From Spirochaetaceae bacterium (lineage in GTDB: Bacteria; Spirochaetota; Spirochaetia; SZUA-6; Fen-1364): a stretch of 5,003 nucleotides of DNA. Numbering within the stretch: the stretch's first letter is position 1; each line of letters opens with the position of its first letter. Position numbers and translations under genes: made by a program. The notes beneath the pieces are model-generated. The model ran no database searches, was not told the DNA's origin, and was given only the letters and a program-made list of their open reading frames with translations. The DNA lies in contig PMDT01000305.1 of assembly GCA_003154555.1 (NCBI GenBank), positions 21,596 through 26,598 of the forward strand, given 5' to 3'. This document shows, in pieces, positions 1 through 5,003 of the stretch.

Positions 1-1451
1 GACGCCATCATCGGCGTCACCGTGAACGAGACGAGCAGGGAAAGAAGGGTCGCGCAGACGACCGTGAGACCGAACTGCTTGAAGAACTGGCCGACGAGGT
101 CGGTCATGAACGCAATAGGCGCGAATACCACGACGTCGCACAAGGTGATGGCGATCGCCGCGAGGGCGATCTCGCGCCTGCCCTGGATCGCCGCGGTCCG
201 CATGTCCTCCCCGAGGTGGACGTGGCGATCGATGTTTTCCAGCACGACGATGGAATCGTCCACGAGGATGCCGATGCAGAGACCCAGCGCCATGAGGGAG
301 ACCACGTTCAGTGTGAAGTGGAAAGCCCACATGGCGAAGAAAGTGCCCACGAGGGAGAGGGGGATGGCGATCAGCACGATGAGCGACGAACGCCAGCGCC
401 GCAGGAAGAGGAAGAGCACGAGGGAGGTCGTGATGACGCTCTCCACGAGGTTGAGACGCGTCTCGGCAAGCGACGAGTTGATGAACACCGTGGCATCGCT
501 TGCAACCGTGATGGAGATGCCCCCGGGCAGCGTTTTCTGCACGCCCGCCAGTTCCTTTTTCACCGCGTCGGCGGTCGTCACGACATTCGCGTCGCTCTGC
601 TTGCGCACGAAGATGCCGATGGTGGGGCTCGCGTTCAGCCGCACGGTCTTCGTCGGGTCGGGGTAGTCCAGCGCGACCTGCGCGACTTCCGACAGGCGCA
701 CGCTTCCGCCGCCCGCGAGGGGCAGGCGCATGTTGCGGACGTCATCGATGCCGGAGAACTCGCCCTGGAGCTGCACGGTGAGATTCCGCGCGGTCTGCTT
801 GAGCTCGCCGGCGGGGATCGTGAGATTTTCCGCGCGGATCACGCCGAGGAGCGTCGTCGTGCTGATGCCGTATGACTCCAGGGCGGTCTTGTCCACCGTG
901 ATCAGGAGCTGTCTCTTCACGCCGCCGACGATGCTCACGTTGCCGACGCCTGGCAGGCCCTGGAGGTCGCGCATGATGTTGTCTGCCTGCACGTACAGCT
1001 CGTCCGCCGTGGCGTTGCCGGAAACCGTGATGATGAGGATGGGCTGGCTGTTCACGTCGAATTTGGTCAGGACCGGCCGGGTGGCATCCCGCGGCAGCGT
1101 TTCGGCGATGCCGTCCAGCGCCTTCTGCACGTCGATGACGGCGGAGTTCATGTCCGTGTTCATCGTGAACTGCAGGATCGTGTAGCCGAAACCGGTCCCC
1201 GACGTCGAACGGATGACGTCGATGCCGTTCACTCCCGACACGGCGTCCTCGATCGGCTTGATCAGGTCCTTGTCGATCTCCTCCGCGCCGGCCCCGATGT
1301 AGGTGGAGTGGATGGAGATGATGGGCGTGTTCACTGCCGGGAAGAGGTCCGCGCCGAGATTCACGTAGCCGACGATGCCCGCGCCCAGGATGAGCGCCAT
1401 GCCCATGAGGATCGCAGTCGGCCGGCGGACGGCAAGCTCGGTGATCGTCAC
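1..1451 (-). CDS. RND-family efflux transporter, inner-membrane permease (N-terminal half; cut by left window edge)
   Basis: Proton-driven inner-membrane pump subunit of the AcrB/HAE-1-like RND type, which normally exports hydrophobic or amphiphilic compounds through an adaptor and a TolC channel. My reverse-strand translation gives 483 codons before the edge. TM1 is at residues 12-31. The porter domain follows, with LGADLFPAVNTP (32-43), SQPILIITVSG (135-145) and LPGVGNVSIVGG (166-177). TM2-TM6 lie at about 338-480. TM4 carries the Asp pair D398-D399 in GILVDDSIVVLEN, equivalent to the proton-relay D407/D408 of AcrB. About half of the usual 1,000-1,050 residues is present, so the second porter half and the TM10 lysine are not visible. 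The GTG start at 1451-1449 overlaps the upstream stop as GTGA and has GGGGGTG (1457-1463) five bases before it; the next ATG, codon 16, would cut TM1. The substrate cannot be deduced. Family call is very secure. Confidence 0.96.
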   Translation of the reverse strand, partial: MTITELAVRRPTAILMGMALILGAGIVGYVNLGADLFPAVNTPIISIHSTYIGAGAEEIDKDLIKPIEDAVSGVNGIDVIRSTSGTGFGYTILQFTMNTDMNSAVIDVQKALDGIAETLPRDATRPVLTKFDVNSQPILIITVSGNATADELYVQADNIMRDLQGLPGVGNVSIVGGVKRQLLITVDKTALESYGISTTTLLGVIRAENLTIPAGELKQTARNLTVQLQGEFSGIDDVRNMRLPLAGGGSVRLSEVAQVALDYPDPTKTVRLNASPTIGIFVRKQSDANVVTTADAVKKELAGVQKTLPGGISITVASDATVFINSSLAETRLNLVESVITTSLVLFLFLRRWRSSLIVLIAIPLSLVGTFFAMWAFHFTLNVVSLMALGLCIGILVDDSIVVLENIDRHVHLGEDMRTAAIQGRREIALAAIAITLCDVVVFAPIAFMTDLVGQFFKQFGLTVVCATLLSLLVSFTVTPMMA

Positions 1452-2893
1452 GGATTCACCCCCAGGCGTTCGCCGGTCATCTGCTCGATGTCCGCCATTG
1501 CTTCTTCTCGCGTGTAAAGGGCAAAGAGGAGGTCGAGCTCCGCGGTTCCGTCCATGATGTCCGAACCGCGCTCGTCGTCCTGGCTGGCCACCCCGTTCTG
1601 AAAGGAAACGCGTGCGTTCTTCAGCCGCTCCGCCGCATAATCGACGGCGGCCTGTTTCTCATTCACCGCGGCATCGGCCTTCACCGCGGCGTCTATCGCG
1701 GACCGCATGCCCACCCGCACGAGCTTCTCCGTTTCTCCCAGACCCGTGGCCGCCATCTCGGCGTCCTTCCGTGCCTCGCCGATGCGTGCGTACGAGGCGA
1801 GGCCGTCAAACACGCTCATCTTCAGGCCGACGCTGATGATCAGGTCGTAGCTCCAGCTTGACCCGGTCCAGTTCCAGCTTGTGACGTCCCATGAATCTTC
1901 CTGACCCGTCACATTGAAGCTGAGTCCGAGGGAGACATCGGGCAGGAGCATCGCCCCTCCCTTTGCGATGGCGAGCTTCTTCTGCGCGAGCCCTGCCCGG
2001 GTGCGTCCCGCCGCCATGTCCGTGGACGCCGCAAGAGCCGTGGCGCGCAGGGCGGCCTCGTCCAGCGACGGGAGAGCAGTGCTCCAGCCGGTCGCCAGCT
2101 CGATCGTCGACGGCTCCAGGCCCGTGAGGACCCCCAGGTTTTCCCGTGCGGTCGACTCGCTCTGCTGGGCCTCGGCCAGCCGTGCCCCGACCGTCGCAAG
2201 GTCGGATTTCGCCTGCAGCACCGACTCACGGGTGACCGTGCCCTGCTCGAATGCGGTCTGCCGATCGGCGGCGATCTGCGCCGTCGTGTCCCGTAGGCGC
2301 AGCAGGACTTTCGCCGATTCCTGCGCGAGCAACGCGCCGAAGTAGGACCGATGCACCTGCCGGTCCATGTCGCGCCGCTGCACGAGCAGGTCGTTGCCCG
2401 CCGCATCCACGGCGAGTCCGGCTGCATCCACTGCGTTCTTGATCTTCCCCCACGTGAACAGGGGCTGCGAAAGGGATGCCGTCACGGAGACGACGCTGGG
2501 CTTCTGCGCGCCGATGATGAGGTCATTTGCGGGGAAAGAGATGGCGGGGCCAAGGGGAATCGGATTGGGATTCCCGAACGGGGGGGTGTGCGCCGGGATT
2601 GCCGGGGAGAAGGAGCCCAGCGAGCCCGCGGCCACCGTGTAGCCCTGCGGCGGATTGGTGAGATAGGCACCCGATGCCTGGAGATCCACGTGCGGCCAGA
2701 CATTGCTGGATGCCTCCTGGACGGCGATCCGCGTCTTCTGGAGGGCGAGCACCTTGAGCTGCACCGCATCAGAGCTTTTTTGCGCAAGGTCATATGCCGC
2801 CGAAAGGCTTACCGACTGCGCGGGGGCGGCAGGCAGGGAAAGGGCGGAAATGAAAAGGAAGCAGAACGTGGCGCCCGCTGCGGTTACGCGCAT
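1448..2893 (-). CDS. TolC-family outer-membrane efflux channel protein
   Basis: Outer-membrane exit duct of a tripartite efflux pump; trimers of this family form a beta-barrel plus a periplasmic alpha-helical tunnel. The protein has 481 residues, normal for the family. A signal peptide covers about residues 1-26 (hydrophobic FCFLFISALSL, then PAAPAQS). No lipobox Cys follows, so it should not be a lipoprotein, unlike OprM/NodT types. Two repeats are visible, each with a strand-loop-strand hairpin flanked by long Ala/Gln/Glu-rich helices. In the first, strands near 68-77 and 134-146 (ending SQPLFTWGK) enclose a Pro/Gly-rich loop. In the second, strands near 318-328 and 350-362 (ending VFDGLASYA) enclose a Trp-rich loop. 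It starts one base after the tetR stop, and its Shine-Dalgarno GGAGGA lies inside the last tetR codons. It overlaps the RND gene by four bases, implying co-translation with the pump it serves. Confidence 0.94.
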   Translation of the reverse strand: MRVTAAGATFCFLFISALSLPAAPAQSVSLSAAYDLAQKSSDAVQLKVLALQKTRIAVQEASSNVWPHVDLQASGAYLTNPPQGYTVAAGSLGSFSPAIPAHTPPFGNPNPIPLGPAISFPANDLIIGAQKPSVVSVTASLSQPLFTWGKIKNAVDAAGLAVDAAGNDLLVQRRDMDRQVHRSYFGALLAQESAKVLLRLRDTTAQIAADRQTAFEQGTVTRESVLQAKSDLATVGARLAEAQQSESTARENLGVLTGLEPSTIELATGWSTALPSLDEAALRATALAASTDMAAGRTRAGLAQKKLAIAKGGAMLLPDVSLGLSFNVTGQEDSWDVTSWNWTGSSWSYDLIISVGLKMSVFDGLASYARIGEARKDAEMAATGLGETEKLVRVGMRSAIDAAVKADAAVNEKQAAVDYAAERLKNARVSFQNGVASQDDERGSDIMDGTAELDLLFALYTREEAMADIEQMTGERLGVNP

Positions 2894-2894
2894 G

Positions 2895-3473
2895 TCATCC
2901 TCCCGCCAGCATCAGGGTGATCGTATGTTTCAAGCCGTCGATCTCGGCATCGATGTGGGACGTCTCCGCCAGGGCTGCGGAGAAGAGCACGCCCACGACG
3001 GTGACCCGGATGAGGGACCGCCGGTGGGCGGGATCGCCGGCAAGCCGAACGGCGCGCGTCTGCCGTGCCGCGGCCAGCCTTTCCACCAGCCCGCAGAACT
3101 CTTCGATCCGGCCCTGCATGATGTTCATCTGGCTGGACTCGAAAAGCATGCCGCGCAGGAGCGGCAGGTAGCGCTTCAGGCTGTCGAAGCCGACGTCGAG
3201 GAAGCTGTCTATCCTCTCCTCGACGGGCCTGTCAGAGTCGACGATCTCCCGAATGCGCTGGAGAAAGCCGTCCCACCCGCGCTGGACCGTCGCACGGAAA
3301 AGGTCCTTCTTATCCTTGAAGTAGGTGTAGATTGTGCCGGATGATATGCCGGCCTTGTCGGCGATGTCCTTGATCACCGTGGCTTTGAACCCTGTCTCAC
3401 CGAACACGGAGAAGGCGGCCTCGATGATCTGCGCCGGCTTCTCCTCGTCCCTGTTTCGTGCCATCCCTGCCAT
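2895..3473 (-). CDS. TetR/AcrR-family transcriptional repressor of the efflux operon
   Basis: One-component DNA-binding repressor, 192 residues, the usual size for the family. The N-terminal helix-turn-helix spans about residues 12-60. It begins AQIIEAAFSVFGETGF, continues with the IADKAGISSGTIYTYFKDK recognition region (37-55) and ends KKDLFRATV, all highly typical of AcrR/TetR proteins. Residues 65-192 are the helical ligand-binding and dimerisation domain, which is variable and does not reveal the inducer. It is the first gene of the operon, one base before the outer-membrane channel gene. The start is uncertain between M1 (ATG 3473-3471, GGGG directly adjacent) and M4 (ATG 3464-3462, GGGG about nine bases upstream); M4 has the better ribosome-binding spacing. 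A perfect inverted repeat over its own promoter suggests autorepression, relieved when a pump substrate binds. The family call is secure; target and ligand are inferred. Confidence 0.95.
   Translation of the reverse strand: MAGMARNRDEEKPAQIIEAAFSVFGETGFKATVIKDIADKAGISSGTIYTYFKDKKDLFRATVQRGWDGFLQRIREIVDSDRPVEERIDSFLDVGFDSLKRYLPLLRGMLFESSQMNIMQGRIEEFCGLVERLAAARQTRAVRLAGDPAHRRSLIRVTVVGVLFSAALAETSHIDAEIDGLKHTITLMLAGG
2898..2903 (-). promoter_or_regulatory. Ribosome binding site of the TolC-family gene, inside tetR
   Basis: On the minus strand GGAGGA stands four bases before the ATG at 2893-2891. It is formed by the last two sense codons of the TetR gene and abuts its TGA stop (2897-2895). This fixes the start of the channel gene and indicates that terminating ribosomes can re-initiate one base later. 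Confidence 0.85.
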
Positions 3474-3481
3474 CCCCGATA

Positions 3482-3503
3482 ATTAATTGATTGTTCAATT
3501 AAT
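3482..3503. promoter_or_regulatory. Probable TetR operator: 9-bp perfect inverted repeat
   Basis: ATTAATTGA (3482-3490), spacer TTGT, TCAATTAAT (3495-3503). The arms are exact reverse complements, and two further base pairs match after one mismatch (3479-3480 with 3505-3506). The repeat is 8 bp upstream of the first tetR ATG and overlaps the -10 box and predicted start of the tetR promoter, where a bound dimer would block RNA polymerase. It is a sharp AT-rich island in GC-rich DNA. The sequence is observed; binding by the adjacent TetR protein is inferred. Confidence 0.72.
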
Positions 3504-3530
3504 AATATGGGAAACCCGGATATATGGCAA
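3502..3530 (-). promoter_or_regulatory. Predicted sigma70-type promoter of the tetR-tolC-RND operon
   Basis: On the minus strand TTGCCA (3530-3525) and TATTAT (3507-3502) are separated by exactly 17 bp, each one or two bases from the TTGACA/TATAAT consensus. Transcription would begin near 3495, giving a leader of about 20-30 nt before the tetR start. The -10 box shares bases with the inverted repeat at 3482-3503. No competing promoter is evident inside the tightly packed operon. Confidence 0.65.
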
Positions 3531-3600
3531 GTAGCGCGACGCGCCATGTTGCATGTCGGATCTGCGGCATTCGGATATACTCGCGCAGGAAAGGCCTGGG

Positions 3601-3954
3601 ATGCGAAACGCGGTCCTGCTCCTGTGCTATTTCGTCTTCGTCACCTCCGCGAACGTCTTTCTCAAGCTCTCCGCGGGCGCGGGAACAGTCTGGTACTTCC
3701 TGGTCATGCAGATCGCGGGAAACCTCGCGGGCTTTGTCGGGATACTCGCCTACACCGGCCTGCTGCAGACCCTGCCGCTGCACATCGCATTCCCGCTCAG
3801 CCGGGGCATGGTGGTGCTGGGCGTGCAGCTTGCCGCTTCCCTGCTTTTCTTCCACGAGATCTTCAAGCCCACGGAGGCTGCCGGCGCGGCACTCGTCGCG
3901 GCAGGCATCATCCTTGTGGGTGCAAGCGCCGCGCGGCAGGAAAAGCCGGCGTGA
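3601..3954 (+). CDS. Small DMT-superfamily (SMR/EmrE-like) membrane protein, first of a pair
   Basis: A 117-residue protein with four predicted membrane helices at about 2-22, 31-55, 60-85 and 92-110, the size and topology of SMR exporters and ArnE/ArnF-type lipid-linked sugar flippase subunits. Recognisable stretches are ANVFLKLSAG at the end of TM1, QIAGNLAGF in TM2, LHIAFPLSRG in TM3 and FFHEIF before TM4. The SMR proton-coupling Glu of TM1 is replaced by a hydrophobic residue (about V14), so classical proton/drug antiport is doubtful. TM3 has an unusual Arg, R68. The ATG at 3601 has AGGAAAGG (3587-3594) six bases upstream; an in-frame ATG at 3553 would add a polar extension without a ribosome site. 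The stop shares GTGA with the next gene. It is divergent from tetR. Superfamily call is firm; substrate is unknown, and a drug, polyamine or lipid carrier are all possible. Confidence 0.85.
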   Translation: MRNAVLLLCYFVFVTSANVFLKLSAGAGTVWYFLVMQIAGNLAGFVGILAYTGLLQTLPLHIAFPLSRGMVVLGVQLAASLLFFHEIFKPTEAAGAALVAAGIILVGASAARQEKPA

Positions 3955-4295
3955 GGACTCTGCTGTTCCTGCTCGCGGACATGATCGCGAATACCGGCGC
4001 GCACGTCGCGCTCAAGAGATCCGCCGCGCCTTCCGCTCCTGGCTTAGCTGATGGGGTGAAGGTGTTCATCCTCTGGCAGGTGATTGGCAATCTCGCCAGT
4101 TTCGTCGGCGTGCTGGCCTACACTGCTCTGTTGCGGACCTTCTCGCTCCACGTCGCCTACCCGCTCACGGAAGGGCTCACGGCGATCGGCGTGCAGGTCG
4201 TGGGTGGAATGATATTTTTCCGGGAAAGGATCACGCCGCTCGCATGGGCGGGCACGGGGTTGATCCTCTGCGGCGTTGTGCTTTTCAGCGTCTGA
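3951..4295 (+). CDS. Small DMT-superfamily (SMR/EmrE-like) membrane protein, second of a pair
   Basis: A 114-residue, four-helix partner of the preceding gene, beginning at a GTG (3951-3953) that overlaps its stop as GTGA; AGGA lies about nine bases upstream. The only nearby ATG (codon 11) would remove half of TM1. By eye it matches the upstream protein at about 30 of 59 positions from the TM2 Gln onward, sharing GNLA, FVG, LAYT, LH-A-PL, GVQ and FF-E. Helices are at about 2-20, 37-60, 66-90 and 97-113. The TM1 position of the SMR glutamate holds an Asn or neighbouring small residue, while TM1 has D10 nearer its start. TM3 has E74, in the same column as R68 of the partner. Duplication and translational coupling point to a heterodimer, as in YkkCD/EbrAB or ArnEF. 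The TM1-TM2 loop (about 23-36) is longer than in the partner. Substrate unknown. Confidence 0.84.
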   Translation: MRTLLFLLADMIANTGAHVALKRSAAPSAPGLADGVKVFILWQVIGNLASFVGVLAYTALLRTFSLHVAYPLTEGLTAIGVQVVGGMIFFRERITPLAWAGTGLILCGVVLFSV

Positions 4296-4353
4296 CAAGA
4301 GGCCAGCGGGCCCTTCGTCGTGACCTCAACGGATCTTTCGGGCGGCCGTCTTT
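4296..4353. other. Convergent intergenic gap without a clear terminator
   Basis: Between the ends of the DMT pair (plus) and the four-cysteine gene (minus). It holds GGCC-AGCG-GGCC (4-bp arms) near 4301-4312 and a weak ACGG/CCGT pairing before CTTTT near 4329-4354. Neither is a strong stem, so termination may be Rho-dependent or weakly bidirectional. Confidence 0.4.
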
Positions 4354-4725
4354 TCAGAAGGCTTCAGAATATGAGCCGGGGCCGGACGGAGACCGCATTG
4401 CATACCAGGCGTGGGATCCAGGGTGTCTGACAAGCGGCCGGTCGTCTGCCTCGACGACCGGGAGGACGGGAACGAGCTTCGCGACATCCCAGATTTCAAG
4501 CTCCTGACCCTTCTTGTCGTTGCATGCGGCGCAGAGCGGAATGACATACCAGCTTTTATCATCCGGGCTGTCTCTCTGAACGCGCCCGCCGACCGATGGC
4601 CTGTTGATGCAGCCACTCGCGAAGCACATTGAGGCGTTCTGTCCGCTCGCTTTCTCCCAGTACGCGAGCAGGCCGCTGCTGCCGATCCTGGATGAGGCAG
4701 CTCCGTTCACGTTTCTGACTTTCAT
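4354..4725 (-). CDS. Conserved small four-cysteine, HNH-like (treble-clef-type) hypothetical protein
   Basis: A 123-residue soluble protein beginning MKVRNVNG, an opening I recall from a family of short cysteine-rich conserved proteins of unknown function. C34 and C39 (CFASGC), then C65 and C68 (WYVIPLCAACND), give C-x4-C-x25-C-x2-C, suiting one structural zinc. The arrangement, with VGGRVQ (45-50) between the pairs, resembles the beta-beta-alpha core of HNH nucleases. The usual first His is Arg (R48) here and the last is Asn (N69), so nuclease activity is questionable. Relatives I remember have a CxC pair before the W-x-x-x-SGQ segment that is missing here; this is memory, not a search. The tail 91-123 is low in pattern and may be poorly conserved. 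The ATG at 4725 has GAAGG seven bases upstream; a start at 4815 would add 30 unconvincing residues. It lies downstream of a Crp/Fnr gene in the same direction. Confidence 0.72.
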   Translation of the reverse strand: MKVRNVNGAASSRIGSSGLLAYWEKASGQNASMCFASGCINRPSVGGRVQRDSPDDKSWYVIPLCAACNDKKGQELEIWDVAKLVPVLPVVEADDRPLVRHPGSHAWYAMRSPSGPGSYSEAF

Positions 4726-4797
4726 CGCGACACCTTCTCTCTGACGTACCTTCACATAAATACGAGGGAATGATTGCACGTGGAGGGAGGGAGTTCC

Positions 4798-4811
4798 GTG
4801 CGCTAGCGCAC
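4798..4811. repeat. Perfect 14-bp palindrome between Crp/Fnr-type gene and four-cysteine gene
   Basis: GTGCGCTAGCGCAC reads identically on both strands. It is 13 bp past the stop of the Crp/Fnr-type gene and about 72 bp before the four-cysteine gene start. It could be a regulator site or form a small hairpin. No T-run follows on either strand, so an intrinsic terminator is not supported. It does not match the TGTGA-N6-TCACA or TTGAT-N4-ATCAA Crp/Fnr consensus sites. Confidence 0.5.
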
Positions 4812-4824
4812 CCAAACCGAACGC

Positions 4825-5003
4825 CTAGATTGCCTTTATGTCGGGAAGAAGGCGGGCAAATTCCTTCCTGACAACCTCGTAGCATTCGCAGACGCGCGCT
4901 TCCAGTCCGGGCCGATCCAGCACGGTGATGCGGCCGCGGCTGTATTCGATCAGCCCGGCGTGCTGCAGCCTTCCGGCCGCCTCGGTCACGCCTTCCCGGC
5001 GCA
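4825..5003 (-). CDS. Crp/Fnr-family transcriptional regulator, C-terminal 58 residues (cut by right window edge)
   Basis: My reverse-strand translation ending at TAG (4827-4825) begins RREGVTEAAGRLQHAGLI and continues EYSRGRITVLDRPGLEARV. This is the recognition helix and wing of the winged-helix domain of Crp/Fnr regulators (pattern: R-R-E-G-V-T-x-A-A-x-x-L-Q-x-A-G-L-I-x-Y-x-R-G-x-I-x-V-L-D-R). A helical tail CECYEVVRKEFARLLPDIK follows, as in one-component Crp/Fnr proteins of many proteobacteria. The N-terminal cyclic-nucleotide-type sensor domain lies beyond the right edge, so neither ligand nor start can be judged. The two tail cysteines (C-x-C) are ordinary in this subgroup as I recall and need not bind a metal. 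It is 99 bp upstream of the four-cysteine gene and on the same strand, so co-transcription is possible. Family confidence is high despite truncation. Confidence 0.88.
   Translation of the reverse strand, partial: RREGVTEAAGRLQHAGLIEYSRGRITVLDRPGLEARVCECYEVVRKEFARLLPDIKAI

Noticed and set aside
22..1185. Several plus-strand open frames of 150-219 codons
   Set aside because: They lie antisense to the RND gene; the translations are Arg/His/Asp-rich with no domain, while the minus strand gives a clear RND protein throughout.
1612..2920. Plus- and minus-strand open frames overlapping the TolC-family gene
   Set aside because: Arg/Pro/Ser-rich shadow translations typical of GC-rich coding DNA; the TolC frame has signal peptide and full family architecture.
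3517..3579. Direct repeat CGGATATA at 3517-3524 and 3572-3579
   Set aside because: Eight bases twice in an AT-richer intergenic region is within chance, and no symmetry or promoter geometry supports a site.
3553..3600. Upstream in-frame ATG for the first DMT gene
   Set aside because: It adds a charged 16-residue extension before TM1 and has no ribosome site, while 3601 has a strong one.
3507..4295. A 262-codon plus-strand frame spanning both DMT genes
   Set aside because: Its first half is the wrong frame for the first DMT protein and has no membrane pattern; only the part from the GTG at 3951 is real.
4298..4354. Possible intrinsic terminator for the DMT pair
   Set aside because: The only stems are four base pairs long with poor loops; the CTTTT run is short and not directly behind a stable hairpin.
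4730..4790. Promoter for the four-cysteine gene (TATTTA on the minus strand)
   Set aside because: No acceptable -35 lies 16-18 bp upstream, so I do not list it as a feature.
4726..4815. Longer start for the four-cysteine gene
   Set aside because: The added 30 residues show no conserved pattern; the MKVRNVNG start at 4725 has a good ribosome site and matches the family opening as I recall it.
4559..4885. A 108-codon minus-strand frame
   Set aside because: It overlaps the Crp/Fnr-type C-terminus and the four-cysteine gene in another frame, and has a low-complexity basic composition.

Overview
The window is a gene-dense, GC-rich stretch of chromosome from a Gram-negative bacterium. The outer-membrane efflux protein with a cleavable signal peptide and the RND inner-membrane pump both imply an outer membrane. 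The Crp/Fnr fragment at the right edge reads like proteobacterial homologues, but I cannot name a genus and the phylum is an inference. There is no RNA gene, CRISPR array or recognisable mobile element.

Left two thirds (1-3473), minus strand: a tightly packed efflux operon read right to left. It has a TetR/AcrR repressor (3473-2895), a TolC-family outer-membrane channel (2893-1448) and the N-terminal half of an RND transporter (1451 to the left edge). The first two genes are separated by one base, and the last two share the four bases GTGA. A sigma70-type promoter (TTGCCA, 17 bp, TATTAT) lies upstream of tetR. A perfect 9-bp inverted repeat overlaps its -10 and predicted start, as expected for an autorepressed TetR operon. 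No periplasmic adaptor gene lies between the regulator and the pump; it must be beyond the left edge, elsewhere, or absent.

Middle (3601-4295), plus strand, divergent from tetR: two small four-helix membrane proteins of the drug/metabolite transporter superfamily (SMR/EmrE-like), also coupled by a GTGA overlap. They are about half identical over their last three helices. Both lack the SMR membrane-embedded glutamate, and they carry Arg and Glu at the same column of helix 3, which suggests an obligate heterodimer. The shared intergenic region makes co-regulation by the TetR protein plausible but unproven.

Right end (4354-5003), minus strand: a small four-cysteine, HNH-like (treble-clef-like) protein of unknown function, preceded by the C-terminal 58 residues of a Crp/Fnr-type regulator that enters from the right edge. 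A perfect 14-bp palindrome sits just after the regulator's stop codon. The DMT pair and the four-cysteine gene converge on a 58-bp gap with no convincing terminator.
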